NCBI RefSeq assembly: GCF_001707885.1
Contig: NZ_MASS01000005.1
Span: 1 to 64,000 of the forward strand
Direction: 5' to 3'
Origin: Desulfosporosinus cupriresistens
GTDB taxonomy: Bacteria > Bacillota > Desulfitobacteriia > Desulfitobacteriales > Desulfitobacteriaceae
Length of the DNA stretch: 64,000 bases
The notes beneath the pieces were generated by a model that had not been told where the DNA came from, searched no databases, and saw only the letters and a program-made list of their open reading frames with translations. A program made the position numbers and the translations under genes. Numbering within the stretch: position 1 is the stretch's first letter; each line of letters opens with the position of its first letter. This document shows positions 16,482 through 24,333 of this stretch, in pieces.

Positions 16482-17916
16482 CCCCCCAGTCTTCTAAACG
16501 CCGTACAATTTCTGCAATGTCCCCACTCAACAAAGTTCGACCATCAATAAGCACCCAATCTTTATGAATTCGAGTCAGAATAGCCACCGGACCTAGACGC
16601 AAAAATTTCTCTAACTCAATGACACTTCCACTCTTTGGACGGATGGCACACACCCAAGTTGGGAGCCCAACTGTGGGCCATGCCCCACCACCCACCTGAG
16701 AGACATCTTCTTTCAACTCTGCGACAATGGCCTGATTCGACTGCAACGCTGCTCCAAGCTCAAACGCGACCGATTTCAAAGTATCCAGAGGGAGGGAGAG
16801 CATTCTCCAAACGGGGATATCAGCTACCCCTCCATTTTCATATAAACGCAGGGTCCCTTCGAGGGCTGCTAAGGTCAATTTGTCAACCCTCAACGCCCGA
16901 GTCAATTGATTCGCCCTCAAACGTTCGATAAACGCTCGCTTGCCCACGATAATCCCAGCCTGTGGACCGCCAAGTAATTTGTCTCCACTAAAGGTCACGA
17001 GGGAAAGCCCGGCCTTAACCGTTTGCTCAATAGTCGGTTCGATAGGAAATCCAAGACTTGACCCATCAAGAAAACTTCCACTTCCTAAATCTTCCATGAC
17101 AGGCAAACCTCGCTTTTCACCGAGCTTCACCAACTCTGTTCCCGAAACGGAATGAGTAAATCCCTCAACCCGGTAATTGCTAGTATGTACCTTTAAAATC
17201 AGAGCCGTTTCAGGTCCGATTGCTGCTTCGTAGTCTCTAAGCCAAGTCTTATTCGTTGCTCCAACTTCGATAAGTTTTGCCCCCCCGGCTTTTAAAACCT
17301 CAGGAATCCGAAATGATCCGCCAACTTCCACCAGTTCGCCACGTGAAACAATGACTTCTTTCCCTTGGGCAAACGTATTCATCATCAAAAGAACCGCTGC
17401 AGCATTATTGTTAACCACCATAGCCGCTTCTGCCCCAGTCAGACGACAGAGTAGCGGTTCAACATGAACATAACGCGATCCCCGCTCCCCGGACTCAATA
17501 TTCAACTCAAGATTACTGTACCTTTCAGCTTGTTCGGCAACATAACGTGCGACCTCTGGTACAAGTAAAGCCCTACCGCAATTCGTATGTAAAACGACGC
17601 CAGTGGCATTAATAACACGCCGCAAACTAGTTTTTGGATGGGTCAGCTCCTGTAAGAGCTGGCTTTTCAACCATACCCAGAGGGAAGATTCCGACTCAGC
17701 AAAGGAATCCGAAAAATTTCGATTGACATTTTCTCTTGCTTTTTGGAGAACCTGTCGAACGCCCTGCGTTAAACGAGGTAACTGCCTTTCATTCGTCAAA
17801 AACGGACTGAATTCCGCTTCGTATTCCAGCCGAGAAATCACTTCGTGAACAGCAGGAAGTGCCCTTAACCGCTTTTGTTTCTCTTGATCCACCGATTGCC
17901 ACTCCTTATAGGCCAT
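16468..17916 (-). CDS. selA: L-seryl-tRNA(Sec) selenium transferase SelA
   Basis: Protein of 482 aa. SelA converts seryl-tRNA(Sec) to selenocysteyl-tRNA(Sec) with selenophosphate, using PLP. The PLP lysine is in TFSGDKLLGGPQAG (near 298); also seen are VINATGVVLHTNCGRALL (near 100) and VNNNAAAVLLMMNT (near 165). The last residues (GEEVS) and the TAG stop are encoded by the terminal inverted repeat of element A copy 2, so the native C-terminus may have been altered slightly. No Shine-Dalgarno is obvious before the ATG. selB, selD and tRNA-Sec are not in the window. Confidence 0.93.
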   Translation of the reverse strand: MAYKEWQSVDQEKQKRLRALPAVHEVISRLEYEAEFSPFLTNERQLPRLTQGVRQVLQKARENVNRNFSDSFAESESSLWVWLKSQLLQELTHPKTSLRRVINATGVVLHTNCGRALLVPEVARYVAEQAERYSNLELNIESGERGSRYVHVEPLLCRLTGAEAAMVVNNNAAAVLLMMNTFAQGKEVIVSRGELVEVGGSFRIPEVLKAGGAKLIEVGATNKTWLRDYEAAIGPETALILKVHTSNYRVEGFTHSVSGTELVKLGEKRGLPVMEDLGSGSFLDGSSLGFPIEPTIEQTVKAGLSLVTFSGDKLLGGPQAGIIVGKRAFIERLRANQLTRALRVDKLTLAALEGTLRLYENGGVADIPVWRMLSLPLDTLKSVAFELGAALQSNQAIVAELKEDVSQVGGGAWPTVGLPTWVCAIRPKSGSVIELEKFLRLGPVAILTRIHKDWVLIDGRTLLSGDIAEIVRRLEDWGEEVS

Positions 17917-18027
17917 AACGATTATCGACCAATTTTCTATAATCCGACCCGCACACTTTTTAGGATTTCGACATCACGATTGGCATATGATAATAACAAC
18001 ACATAAGTTACTTCGAGGAGGTATTTG

Positions 18028-18231
18028 ATGTCCAAGCTCAGTTCAACCCCCCCACTTAAGCAACCAACTCGTCAGGCTATTATTATTCCCTTCGATAGGC
18101 TCTCTCTCACAAAAGAACAGTTCCAGCCCTGCATCTTTTGCGGTAAAACCATAAAAGTCCATAAGTTTAAAGGTAAAGCCGTTTGTATCCATTGTCTACG
18201 ACAAATTCCAGCTATCTTTTCCTGTGGGTAA
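18028..18231 (+). CDS. small zinc-ribbon protein resembling an AbrB C-terminal domain
   Basis: Protein of 67 aa, ATG at 18028 with GAGGAGG upstream. The second half, PCIFCGKTIKVHKFKGKAVC followed by IHC, is a CxxC-x(14)-CxxC zinc ribbon like the one at the C-terminus of clostridial AbrB/SpoVT-type regulators, but the swapped-hairpin DNA-binding half is missing. It may bind a partner protein or regulator. It is a single plus-strand gene flanked by hairpins at 18270 and 18384. Function unknown. Confidence 0.7.
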   Translation: MSKLSSTPPLKQPTRQAIIIPFDRLSLTKEQFQPCIFCGKTIKVHKFKGKAVCIHCLRQIPAIFSCG

Positions 18232-18269
18232 GATCCATTCTCTCTAAACTGGACTTAACGAAAATTCAC

Positions 18270-18298
18270 TTCAGTTGGAGTTTATAACTCCAACTGAA
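18270..18298 (+). terminator. hairpin after small zinc-ribbon gene
   Basis: Perfect 13-bp arms TTCAGTTGGAGTT / AACTCCAACTGAA with a 3-nt loop, 38 nt after the stop. The following T-run is short, so termination strength is uncertain. Confidence 0.5.
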
Positions 18299-18383
18299 AT
18301 TTGGCGAATTCAACAGGAGCTTAAACTTTACTTATCTACATATAATATGTATAAATGAAACATGGTGGTGGCTAACCATCGAA

Positions 18384-18425
18384 AATAAGAAAAGGGAAGC
18401 AACATTTGCTTCCCTTTTTCTTATT
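18384..18425. terminator. bidirectional terminator between zinc-ribbon gene and mecA
   Basis: A/T-flanked stem built on AAAAGGGAAGCAA / TTGCTTCCCTTTTT with a 3-nt loop; the stem extends into an A-run on one side and a T-run on the other, so it can stop transcription from both convergent genes. Confidence 0.8.
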
Positions 18426-18439
18426 CCTACCTTCTCCAT

Positions 18440-19033
18440 TTAGCTGAGTGAAGGCTTATTGAAAGAAGCATTAAGCGTTTGCACAGCCTTTACTGGGATG
18501 ATAATTTTCCCGTGTTCAGACAGGAAAACACCCGTCGTGGCTACAATTTCTCCGTATTCATCCAGGATTGCCTCTGCCAAAAGTCTTTTTTTACCTGTTC
18601 CCATACGGTTCAAGACAAGGTAGTACTCTTCTTCAAATTCAAAAAGGCCTGAACGCAGTTGATTAAATTCAGGTAAGCGCCGCACTGCGGATAAGACATC
18701 TTCAAAGTCGGCAAACGCATAAACTAATTCTGTCACACGACCTTTAGAGGACTTACGAGCGGCCTTATCCTTAATTAACCCCTCGATTTGTTCTTCCTGC
18801 TTCATGATCGTGATCACAAACTCGTCATTCGTCGCCACAGTTGCCTGAATCCAAAAGGGCTGATCTAAATTAAACTCTACTTCTTCTCTTGCCTGCGCGA
18901 TGAGTTCCCAAAACAATTGTTCCGTCTTCGCTGATCGTTGAAATAGATCAGCCATCGTAATATCCCTGTCAGTTAGTTCTGTCAAGGAGATAAAGATGCG
19001 GATGGTATGCTCGTTAACTTTTTGAACACGCAT
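18440..19033 (-). CDS. mecA: MecA-family adaptor protein
   Basis: Protein of 197 aa. The N-terminal MRVQKVNEHTIRIFISLTEL (start of the substrate-binding domain) and the DMADLF-like segment (ITMADLFQRS, then AKTEQLFWELIAQAREEVEF) match MecA/YpbH, which bring substrates to the ClpC-ClpP protease. The C-terminal domain (about 108-197) would bind ClpC (YAFADFEDVLSAVRRLPEF). AGGAG lies 9 nt before the ATG. Single gene with TATAAT about 50 nt upstream and a shared terminator behind. Confidence 0.85.
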   Translation of the reverse strand: MRVQKVNEHTIRIFISLTELTDRDITMADLFQRSAKTEQLFWELIAQAREEVEFNLDQPFWIQATVATNDEFVITIMKQEEQIEGLIKDKAARKSSKGRVTELVYAFADFEDVLSAVRRLPEFNQLRSGLFEFEEEYYLVLNRMGTGKKRLLAEAILDEYGEIVATTGVFLSEHGKIIIPVKAVQTLNASFNKPSLS

Positions 19034-19080
19034 ATCCCCACTCTCCTTTCCGCATCATGTTCTTACCCTATCTTATTCCC

Positions 19081-19086
19081 ATTATA
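19081..19086 (-). promoter_or_regulatory. putative -10 box of mecA
   Basis: TATAAT on the minus strand, 48 nt before the mecA ATG; no convincing -35 box. Confidence 0.4.
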
Positions 19087-19276
19087 GCATATTACGCCAT
19101 AACTTTTTTTGTGAAATCGGAGTTTCAGCTTAATTTTCTTAACCAATCTGAATTAAGACTATATTCCAGCTTCCCAAGCCAATCTTTTCACCATAGAAAA
19201 AGTTAAAAGGTCAGTCCCAACCTCAAAAAAAGTACTCACTCTTACCTAGTACCCCTATTTTAGTAGAATTTGCTTC

Positions 19277-19723
19277 CTAAAGCAAATTTCCTACAAGCTC
19301 ACAGCGCACAACCTCTCGACGCTGCGGGAGATACATCAGCTTTACCGTGTCTTCCACCTTAATTTGCTCATACACAATTTTGTCGACATAGAACTGTTCT
19401 TGTTTTGAACCACTACGAACATCTAAGACATAGGACCTTGATCCTGAATCATAGGCTTTGCCCTGAACTGAGCCCTGGATAAAACCTGGTTGAGCTAACC
19501 AATCTGGCTGGGAAAAAAATAATAGTGCTGTGTAAATTGCTAAAACCCCAGCCCAGATTAAAACTTTCCCCGTCAGCAACAAAAAACCCCAAGCATCGCG
19601 TTCATAACGCCACATCTTCAGGATTTTCCAACCTAATCGAGAGAGAACGCCCCCCCATATCAAAAAGAGTACGATCATATTCGGCCACGTCGTACTCCAT
19701 AGATAACGATAGTAGTCTATCAT
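19277..19723 (-). CDS. hypothetical membrane protein
   Basis: Protein of 148 aa with two predicted membrane segments (about 15-33 and 48-69) followed by a soluble beta-rich tail (VQGKAYDSGSRSYVLDVRSG onward) that looks like a small OB-like or NfeD-like barrel; the fold is a guess. GAGG lies close to the ATG. It is the last co-directional gene after the lytic transglycosylase but is separated from it by 215 bp. I do not recognise the family. Confidence 0.6.
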   Translation of the reverse strand: MIDYYRYLWSTTWPNMIVLFLIWGGVLSRLGWKILKMWRYERDAWGFLLLTGKVLIWAGVLAIYTALLFFSQPDWLAQPGFIQGSVQGKAYDSGSRSYVLDVRSGSKQEQFYVDKIVYEQIKVEDTVKLMYLPQRREVVRCELVGNLL

Positions 19724-19742
19724 TTTTTACCTCTTGAGTCCC

Positions 19743-19826
19743 CTATTCCACTTTAACGATCTGTTCTTTGCCAGCACCACAGCTCGGACAAACTTTAGGA
19801 CGGCAACGGCCGTAACACTTCTTAAG
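19743..19826 (-). pseudogene. zinc-ribbon gene remnant
   Basis: An open frame of 27 codons ending in TAG reads CYGRCRPKVCPSCGAGKEQI and then VKVE, with four cysteines spaced C-x3-C-x4-C-x2-C like a small rubredoxin-type zinc ribbon. An in-frame TAA stops it seven codons before the tyrosine pair's start region, and no ATG/GTG/TTG start or ribosome site is present, so it looks like the 3' end of a lost small gene. Confidence 0.4.
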
Positions 19827-19938
19827 TTAAGCAGATTCTATATATTTTTTATGCTAAAGTCAACATTTCTTAGTAATTATAAGGGACTCAACATTCAGGT
19901 ATAATCCCTATCATTTATGGGCTACGGCCTAGTGGATT

Positions 19939-20568
19939 CTACGCTTCCCAATCCTTTTGGTTCATCCCTGCCATAATCTTCTGCACGTAGGCCTGAGTTT
20001 CCTTATACGGAGGGACTCCCTGATATTTATCAACCGCCCCAGGCCCAGCATTATAAGCTGCTAAGCTCAACGGAACATTTCCTTGGAACCGATCGAGCAA
20101 ATCTTTTAAGAAATGCGTTCCCCCATCTAAGTTTTGTGTCGCGTCGTAGGCGTTTTGCACTCCATAAGAAGCCGCCGTCCCTGGCATCAACTGCATCAAG
20201 CCCATCGCACCGGCTGGTGACGTTGCCTTCGTATTAAACCCTGATTCTGCTTTGACCACCTGCTGAATTAGGCTTGGATCAACCTCATATTTTTGGGCCA
20301 TCAACTTAATAACATTTCCTAGAGAACCAACACTTTCACCCTTCACCTGATCCACAGAGACTCCGGGATAGCCGTTGACCTGCGCTACAGCTTGGGAAGC
20401 ATTCGTCCCGCCTCCCAGAGCCGCTTGAAGTAAAGTAGCAAAAAGCAGCGAGCTTGAATTACCTATTCCCTCAGCTGCAGACGACCCACCCTGTTCCGAT
20501 TGAGCGGTCTGCCAAGCAGCATTCATTTGTTGAGCTTGCAATAAGAGAAATATTTGGGCAACATTCAT
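19939..20568 (-). CDS. flagellar-locus lytic transglycosylase (SLT domain)
   Basis: Protein of 209 aa from the ATG at 20566-20568 (AAAGGAGG 9 nt upstream; an upstream TTG touches that site and is rejected). The N-terminal third is Ala/Gln/Ser-rich without a cleavable signal. Residues about 95-205 are the SLT lysozyme-like domain: catalytic glutamate in VVKAESGFNTKATSPAGAMG, then LMQLMPGTA and LAAYNAGPGAV. It probably opens peptidoglycan for the flagellar rod, the job of FlgJ in other bacteria. It is the last gene of the flagellar operon core. Confidence 0.85.
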   Translation of the reverse strand: MNVAQIFLLLQAQQMNAAWQTAQSEQGGSSAAEGIGNSSSLLFATLLQAALGGGTNASQAVAQVNGYPGVSVDQVKGESVGSLGNVIKLMAQKYEVDPSLIQQVVKAESGFNTKATSPAGAMGLMQLMPGTAASYGVQNAYDATQNLDGGTHFLKDLLDRFQGNVPLSLAAYNAGPGAVDKYQGVPPYKETQAYVQKIMAGMNQKDWEA

Positions 20569-20623
20569 TCCAGTCAACCTCCTTTCACTGTCTCTAAATA
20601 GGTCTCCGAAAGAGCAAATAGCT

Positions 20624-20803
20624 CTACCTTGCAGTGATTTGACTTAGTATCTGGAATTCGCTACTTTCCAAGATCTGTTCCGGAATAAGTTGGATGATCA
20701 TCCTTTCCGGAAGATTTACGATTCCCGTGATAAAGGAAGCGGTAACCAGTGGCGGGGGTGGGTCAAACAACGACTTGAACCGCCATCCTGACACATCCTT
20801 CAC
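20624..20803 (-). CDS. small unannotated flagellar-operon ORF (59 aa)
   Basis: A 59-codon frame fills the gap between flgF-like and the transglycosylase. GTG start at 20801-20803, 2 nt after the preceding stop, with TAG at 20624-20626. It begins VKDVSGWRFKSLFDPPPPLV and continues TASFITGIVNLPERMIIQLI, ending in a polar helix. The operon position, tight spacing and protein-like residue mix favour a real gene; the weak ribosome site and lack of a known family hold confidence down. An alternative GTG is three codons later behind AAGGA. Confidence 0.5.
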   Translation of the reverse strand: MKDVSGWRFKSLFDPPPPLVTASFITGIVNLPERMIIQLIPEQILESSEFQILSQITAR

Positions 20804-20805
20804 AA

Positions 20806-21549
20806 CTATATCTTCCCGACCTCATTCACTGCCTTTCCTAACATCTCATCTTGAGTCTGAATCACTCTTTGATTTGCTTCATAGGCTTTCATAACGGACA
20901 TTATTTGAACCATTTGTCCTGAAAGGTCGACATTAGATGCTTCAACCGCTCCCTGTCGAATTTGTGCCCCAACCGAAACTTGAACCGGTTGAGTCGCCCT
21001 ATATAATGATTGTCCCTCACGTTGCAACGCATCTTCCGGAATCTCTACAACCCGCAAGCGATCGAGACTTAGTCCATGATCAATAATTGTGCCATCTGAG
21101 CTTACTTTAAAATCAGAACTAAGCGGCCCTATTGGGCCATTTACTCCCAGCACAGCAAACCCGTCGGGAGTTTGAAGCATCCCATCGGCATTTCTCTGGA
21201 AATGCCCATTACGCGTAAAGCGTTCTCCTGCCGGCGTTTGGACCACAAAATATCCTGGTGTACTTAAGGCAAAGTCCGTATTAATATCCGTCGTATCTAA
21301 AGATCCTTGAACGTTTGACAGAGTGAGACGATCAACTCCTAACCCCGTCCCCATCCCACCAACCGCTACAACTTCAGAAGCTTGGTTTCCTCCCATACGT
21401 TGAATCAGCATCGAAGGGAAAGAAATATTACTAGCAAGCTCTTCTTTATAACCCGGTGTCTTCACATTGGTAACATTATCCCCAATAACTTCGCTTTGTG
21501 TTTGCGCGGCCAACATTCCTGTGGTTGAAGTGTATAATCCTCGTATCAT
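20806..21549 (-). CDS. flgF: flagellar rod protein, FlgF/FlgG type
   Basis: Protein of 247 aa. It begins MIRGLYTSTTGMLAAQTQSE with the rod/hook N-terminal motif (IGDNVTNVKTPGYK) and ends with the matching C-terminal helix (ASNVDLSGQMVQIMSVMKAYEA region). Of the two FlgG-like proteins here it is the shorter and later, so I assign it as the proximal-rod FlgF-type (FlhO/FlhP-type in Bacillus); the symbol is tentative. It is preceded by flgB and followed by a small ORF. Confidence 0.8.
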   Translation of the reverse strand: MIRGLYTSTTGMLAAQTQSEVIGDNVTNVKTPGYKEELASNISFPSMLIQRMGGNQASEVVAVGGMGTGLGVDRLTLSNVQGSLDTTDINTDFALSTPGYFVVQTPAGERFTRNGHFQRNADGMLQTPDGFAVLGVNGPIGPLSSDFKVSSDGTIIDHGLSLDRLRVVEIPEDALQREGQSLYRATQPVQVSVGAQIRQGAVEASNVDLSGQMVQIMSVMKAYEANQRVIQTQDEMLGKAVNEVGKI

Positions 21550-21612
21550 GCTTACCCCGCCTTTGTTAATTACTTCGAGTTCTAATCGTCGAAGAATTTC
21601 TTGGGATTGCCC

Positions 21613-22011
21613 TTACTTTAAAACCATCCGGAGCAATCCTAGTTGAGAAGATATAGTACGAGTAAGGGAATTGTAGTACAGCCCATTTTCAGCTACATTG
21701 GACATCTCTTGGTCGACATCCACGTTATTCCCATCATTACGCAATGAAGTTGAATAATCCGTCTCAATCCCCGAACCATCGCCTTCACCAATACCGCGGA
21801 TGTGCTTAGGAGCCGTCAGCTTCATGGGCAAGCCTGTACTCTTTTCTCCTAAGGCAGCGCCAAGAACCTCTTGGAAATCAACATCTGAACGTTTAAACTG
21901 CGGGGTATCTATATTGGCAACGTTATTAGATAACACCTTCTGCCTCATACTCGAAGCATCCAGTCCTTTCTGCAAAACGTTTAATACTGGCCCATCTAAC
22001 CAACCGAACAT
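21613..22011 (-). CDS. flgB: flagellar basal-body rod protein FlgB
   Basis: Protein of 132 aa, usual for FlgB. The start MFGWLDGPVLNVLQKGLDAS is followed by SNNVANIDTPQFKRSDVDFQ (the FlgB N-terminal motif) and it ends with the short C-terminal helix. FlgB is a proximal rod component. Its place is odd: in most Firmicutes flgB precedes flgC-fliE, whereas here it is between two FlgG-type genes, 24 kb away from flgC in the same operon. It starts 6 nt after the flgG stop. Confidence 0.9.
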   Translation of the reverse strand: MFGWLDGPVLNVLQKGLDASSMRQKVLSNNVANIDTPQFKRSDVDFQEVLGAALGEKSTGLPMKLTAPKHIRGIGEGDGSGIETDYSTSLRNDGNNVDVDQEMSNVAENGLYYNSLTRTISSQLGLLRMVLK

Positions 22012-22016
22012 TCTCC

Positions 22017-22808
22017 TTACCTCCTCAAGGCATTAGCAATGCCCCACATCTGATCACCGTCCTGAACCAACCTGGCATTCACTTGATAAGCTCGCTGGAC
22101 TTGCATAAGATCCGTCATTGAGGTAGCCAAGTCGACATTTGATTGTTCTAAAGACTGACCGCGAATAGTTCCAAGTACCAGATTACCGGCTGTGGTGTTG
22201 CCTGGTTGTCCAACCTGTGGTTCGCCTGAATTAACAGTCGGCACAAAGAGATTGTTCTCTTTTCTTAGTAACCCCTCAGGATTCTGAAAACCTACCAAAA
22301 CAATCTGCCCGAATGTCATATTTTCTCCATCGCTAACTCCGGTTATATCACCATTCGCAGCAACTGCCACTTCCGTAGCCCCTGAAGGAATCAAACCATT
22401 CGTTTGGACAATATTTCCCTGCATATCAGAAAGTTGCCCCGAACCATCTACTTGCATAGCTCCAACACGAGTATAGCCCATCGTTCCGTCAGGCGTCCTG
22501 ACCTGAAAGAACCCCGCTCCATCTATCCCCAGATCTAAAGAACGATCCGTTTGGGTAAGCGTGCCTTGTTGAAAATCCGTTCCAATGCCATTACACACTA
22601 TCCCAGACCCTAAGTCTAGAGTAGTTACGTCAGTTTTTCCTCCGGTTTTTTTGTTCCTGTAAAGTACCTCTGTCGACAAAGCCTCAGCGAAATCCACCTG
22701 ATTCGCTTTAAATCCCAGTGTATTCACATTAGCTATGTTATTTCCTATGGTATCGATCGCTACCTGCTGCGCACGGATCCCCGACGCAGCTGTTCCTATT
22801 AAGCGCAT
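22017..22808 (-). CDS. flgG: flagellar basal-body rod protein FlgG
   Basis: Protein of 263 aa, typical FlgG length. N-terminal MRLIGTAASGIRAQQVAIDT and IGNNIANVNTLGFKANQVDF, central beta domain, and C-terminal QSNVDLATSMTDLMQVQRAY. It forms the distal rod. It lies between flgE and flgB on the same strand, with AGGGTT-like weak ribosome site. Confidence 0.85.
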   Translation of the reverse strand: MRLIGTAASGIRAQQVAIDTIGNNIANVNTLGFKANQVDFAEALSTEVLYRNKKTGGKTDVTTLDLGSGIVCNGIGTDFQQGTLTQTDRSLDLGIDGAGFFQVRTPDGTMGYTRVGAMQVDGSGQLSDMQGNIVQTNGLIPSGATEVAVAANGDITGVSDGENMTFGQIVLVGFQNPEGLLRKENNLFVPTVNSGEPQVGQPGNTTAGNLVLGTIRGQSLEQSNVDLATSMTDLMQVQRAYQVNARLVQDGDQMWGIANALRR

Positions 22809-22850
22809 GAGGCAACCCTCCGTCTTCTCACAATGAAGTTAAAGCTCGTA

Positions 22851-23666
22851 TTATGAGCGTTTGAGGTTAATTAGTTCTTCTAAGAGGGAGTCTGAAACTG
22901 TAATCACGCGTGAGTTCGCTTGGAAGCCACGTTGGGCAATGATCATATCCGTAAATTCCGAAGATAGGTCAACATTAGACATTTCTAAATTGCCTGAAGA
23001 TAACGTCGTTCCTGAGGGATAGTTGGTGGTGGTACCACCAAAGATGTTAATTGTCCCGGAATTGTTTGAAGGTAAATAATAGCTTCCACCAATACTTAGC
23101 AAGCCAGTATCATTCGGAAACGTCGCAAGCTGAATATATTGTGGGTTTGTACTACTTGTACCTGCCGAATCAACCTCTGTAATCGCTCCCATAGAATCAA
23201 TGGTAAAGCTTGCAGTACCTGCCGTAATTTGAATCGGGGTACCGGTGTCATCCAATACCTTTGAGCCTGCTGCATCAACTAAGTAATTATCACTATCTTT
23301 ATGGAAGGCACCCGCACGCGAATAGACTGTTTGCGAACCTTGCTGTAAAGCAAAAAAGCCAGGCCCATTGATCATCAAATCTGTACCAACTCCCGTAGAC
23401 GATGCACTTCCCTGGGTCATCATTTGATCAATAGAGCTGAGAGAGGCTCCCAGTCCAACCTGAATCGGGTTCGTCCCTCCGTTCCCTCCTGAAGTGGCCG
23501 TCGATACGGATGCCCCCTGAAGAGTTTGACTCAGTGCAGTAGCAAACGTCGTCCTGCTCTTTTTAAAACCCGTTGTGTTGACATTAGCAATGTTATTGCC
23601 AATAACATCCATCTTGATTTGATGATTCTTTAATCCCGAAACTGCTGAATATAACGAACGCATCAT
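22851..23666 (-). CDS. flgE: flagellar hook protein FlgE (short type)
   Basis: About 271 aa from ATG at 23664-23666 (AGAGGAGG 10 nt upstream; a second ATG follows at once). An upstream in-frame extension to 23702 has no site. The N-terminus has RSLYSAVSGLKNHQIKMDVI and GNNIANVNTTGFKKSRTTFA; the C-terminus SNVDLSSEFTDMIIAQRGFQ. It is about as long as Bacillus FlgE, lacking the large extra domains of enteric hooks. It follows flgD and precedes flgG. Confidence 0.88.
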   Translation of the reverse strand: MMRSLYSAVSGLKNHQIKMDVIGNNIANVNTTGFKKSRTTFATALSQTLQGASVSTATSGGNGGTNPIQVGLGASLSSIDQMMTQGSASSTGVGTDLMINGPGFFALQQGSQTVYSRAGAFHKDSDNYLVDAAGSKVLDDTGTPIQITAGTASFTIDSMGAITEVDSAGTSSTNPQYIQLATFPNDTGLLSIGGSYYLPSNNSGTINIFGGTTTNYPSGTTLSSGNLEMSNVDLSSEFTDMIIAQRGFQANSRVITVSDSLLEELINLKRS

Positions 23667-23800
23667 AATCCATATTCCTCCTCTTTGTATTTTAGTGACC
23701 ACGAAAAACAGACTTTTATGTTATCCGACGCCTAACCGCCGCTGGCTAAAGTTCAGGCTATACATCTCCTAATGTTAAAAACTCCCTTAGGAAAGTTTCA

Positions 23801-24322
23801 TTATGCAGCCCCCGCTGCAGTATCTGTAGTAGTATCTGTAGTAGTATCTGTAGTACTAGTCTGTTGATCCTGAACCGATGTAATCATTCCTAACTCCAAA
23901 TCCACAAGATTTCCATCCGCCTTACGAACTTGCAACTTAGGATCGCCATCAAGCCACTTCGCAGCTTCAACGGTTCCCTCAATGGTAGTCTCTCCATCCG
24001 TATCCACCCCGCTCACCCATTTGCCGATCATAGCTGCCCCTTGTGAGAGTGAAGATAGTTGGGACTGATAGGTCATAGTTGCGTTCAAGGCGTCCATGGA
24101 TGTAGAGATATTGGTCATCTGCTCCAAAGCGCTGAACTGAGCCAATTGGGCAATCGACTCTTTGCTATCCGTTGGATTCAAGGGATCCTGATTTTGCATC
24201 TGAGCCACTAATAACTGGAGAAAATCGTCTTTCCCTAGCGAATTACCAGAGGTTGTATTAGTATTTTTCGTTGTACTCGCTGTATTGGCTGTAGAACTTG
24301 TCCCACTAATTGTGTTACTCAT
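23801..24322 (-). CDS. flgD: hook-assembly scaffold FlgD
   Basis: Protein of 173 aa. The conserved FlgD core is GKDDFLQLLVAQMQNQDPLN (about 29-48) followed by FSALEQMTNIS. FlgD is the transient cap for hook assembly. The C-terminus ends in a Thr/Asp repeat run (about 155-170) encoded by a short tandem DNA repeat near 23815-23855. It starts 12 nt after fliK. Confidence 0.9.
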   Translation of the reverse strand: MSNTISGTSSTANTASTTKNTNTTSGNSLGKDDFLQLLVAQMQNQDPLNPTDSKESIAQLAQFSALEQMTNISTSMDALNATMTYQSQLSSLSQGAAMIGKWVSGVDTDGETTIEGTVEAAKWLDGDPKLQVRKADGNLVDLELGMITSVQDQQTSTTDTTTDTTTDTAAGAA

Positions 24323-24333
24323 GTTATTGCCTC

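Noticed and set aside
20775..20800. T-loop-like GGTTCAAGTC suggesting a tRNA
   Set aside because: No matching stem on both sides and no cloverleaf or acceptor; the bases lie in the frame of the 59-aa ORF.
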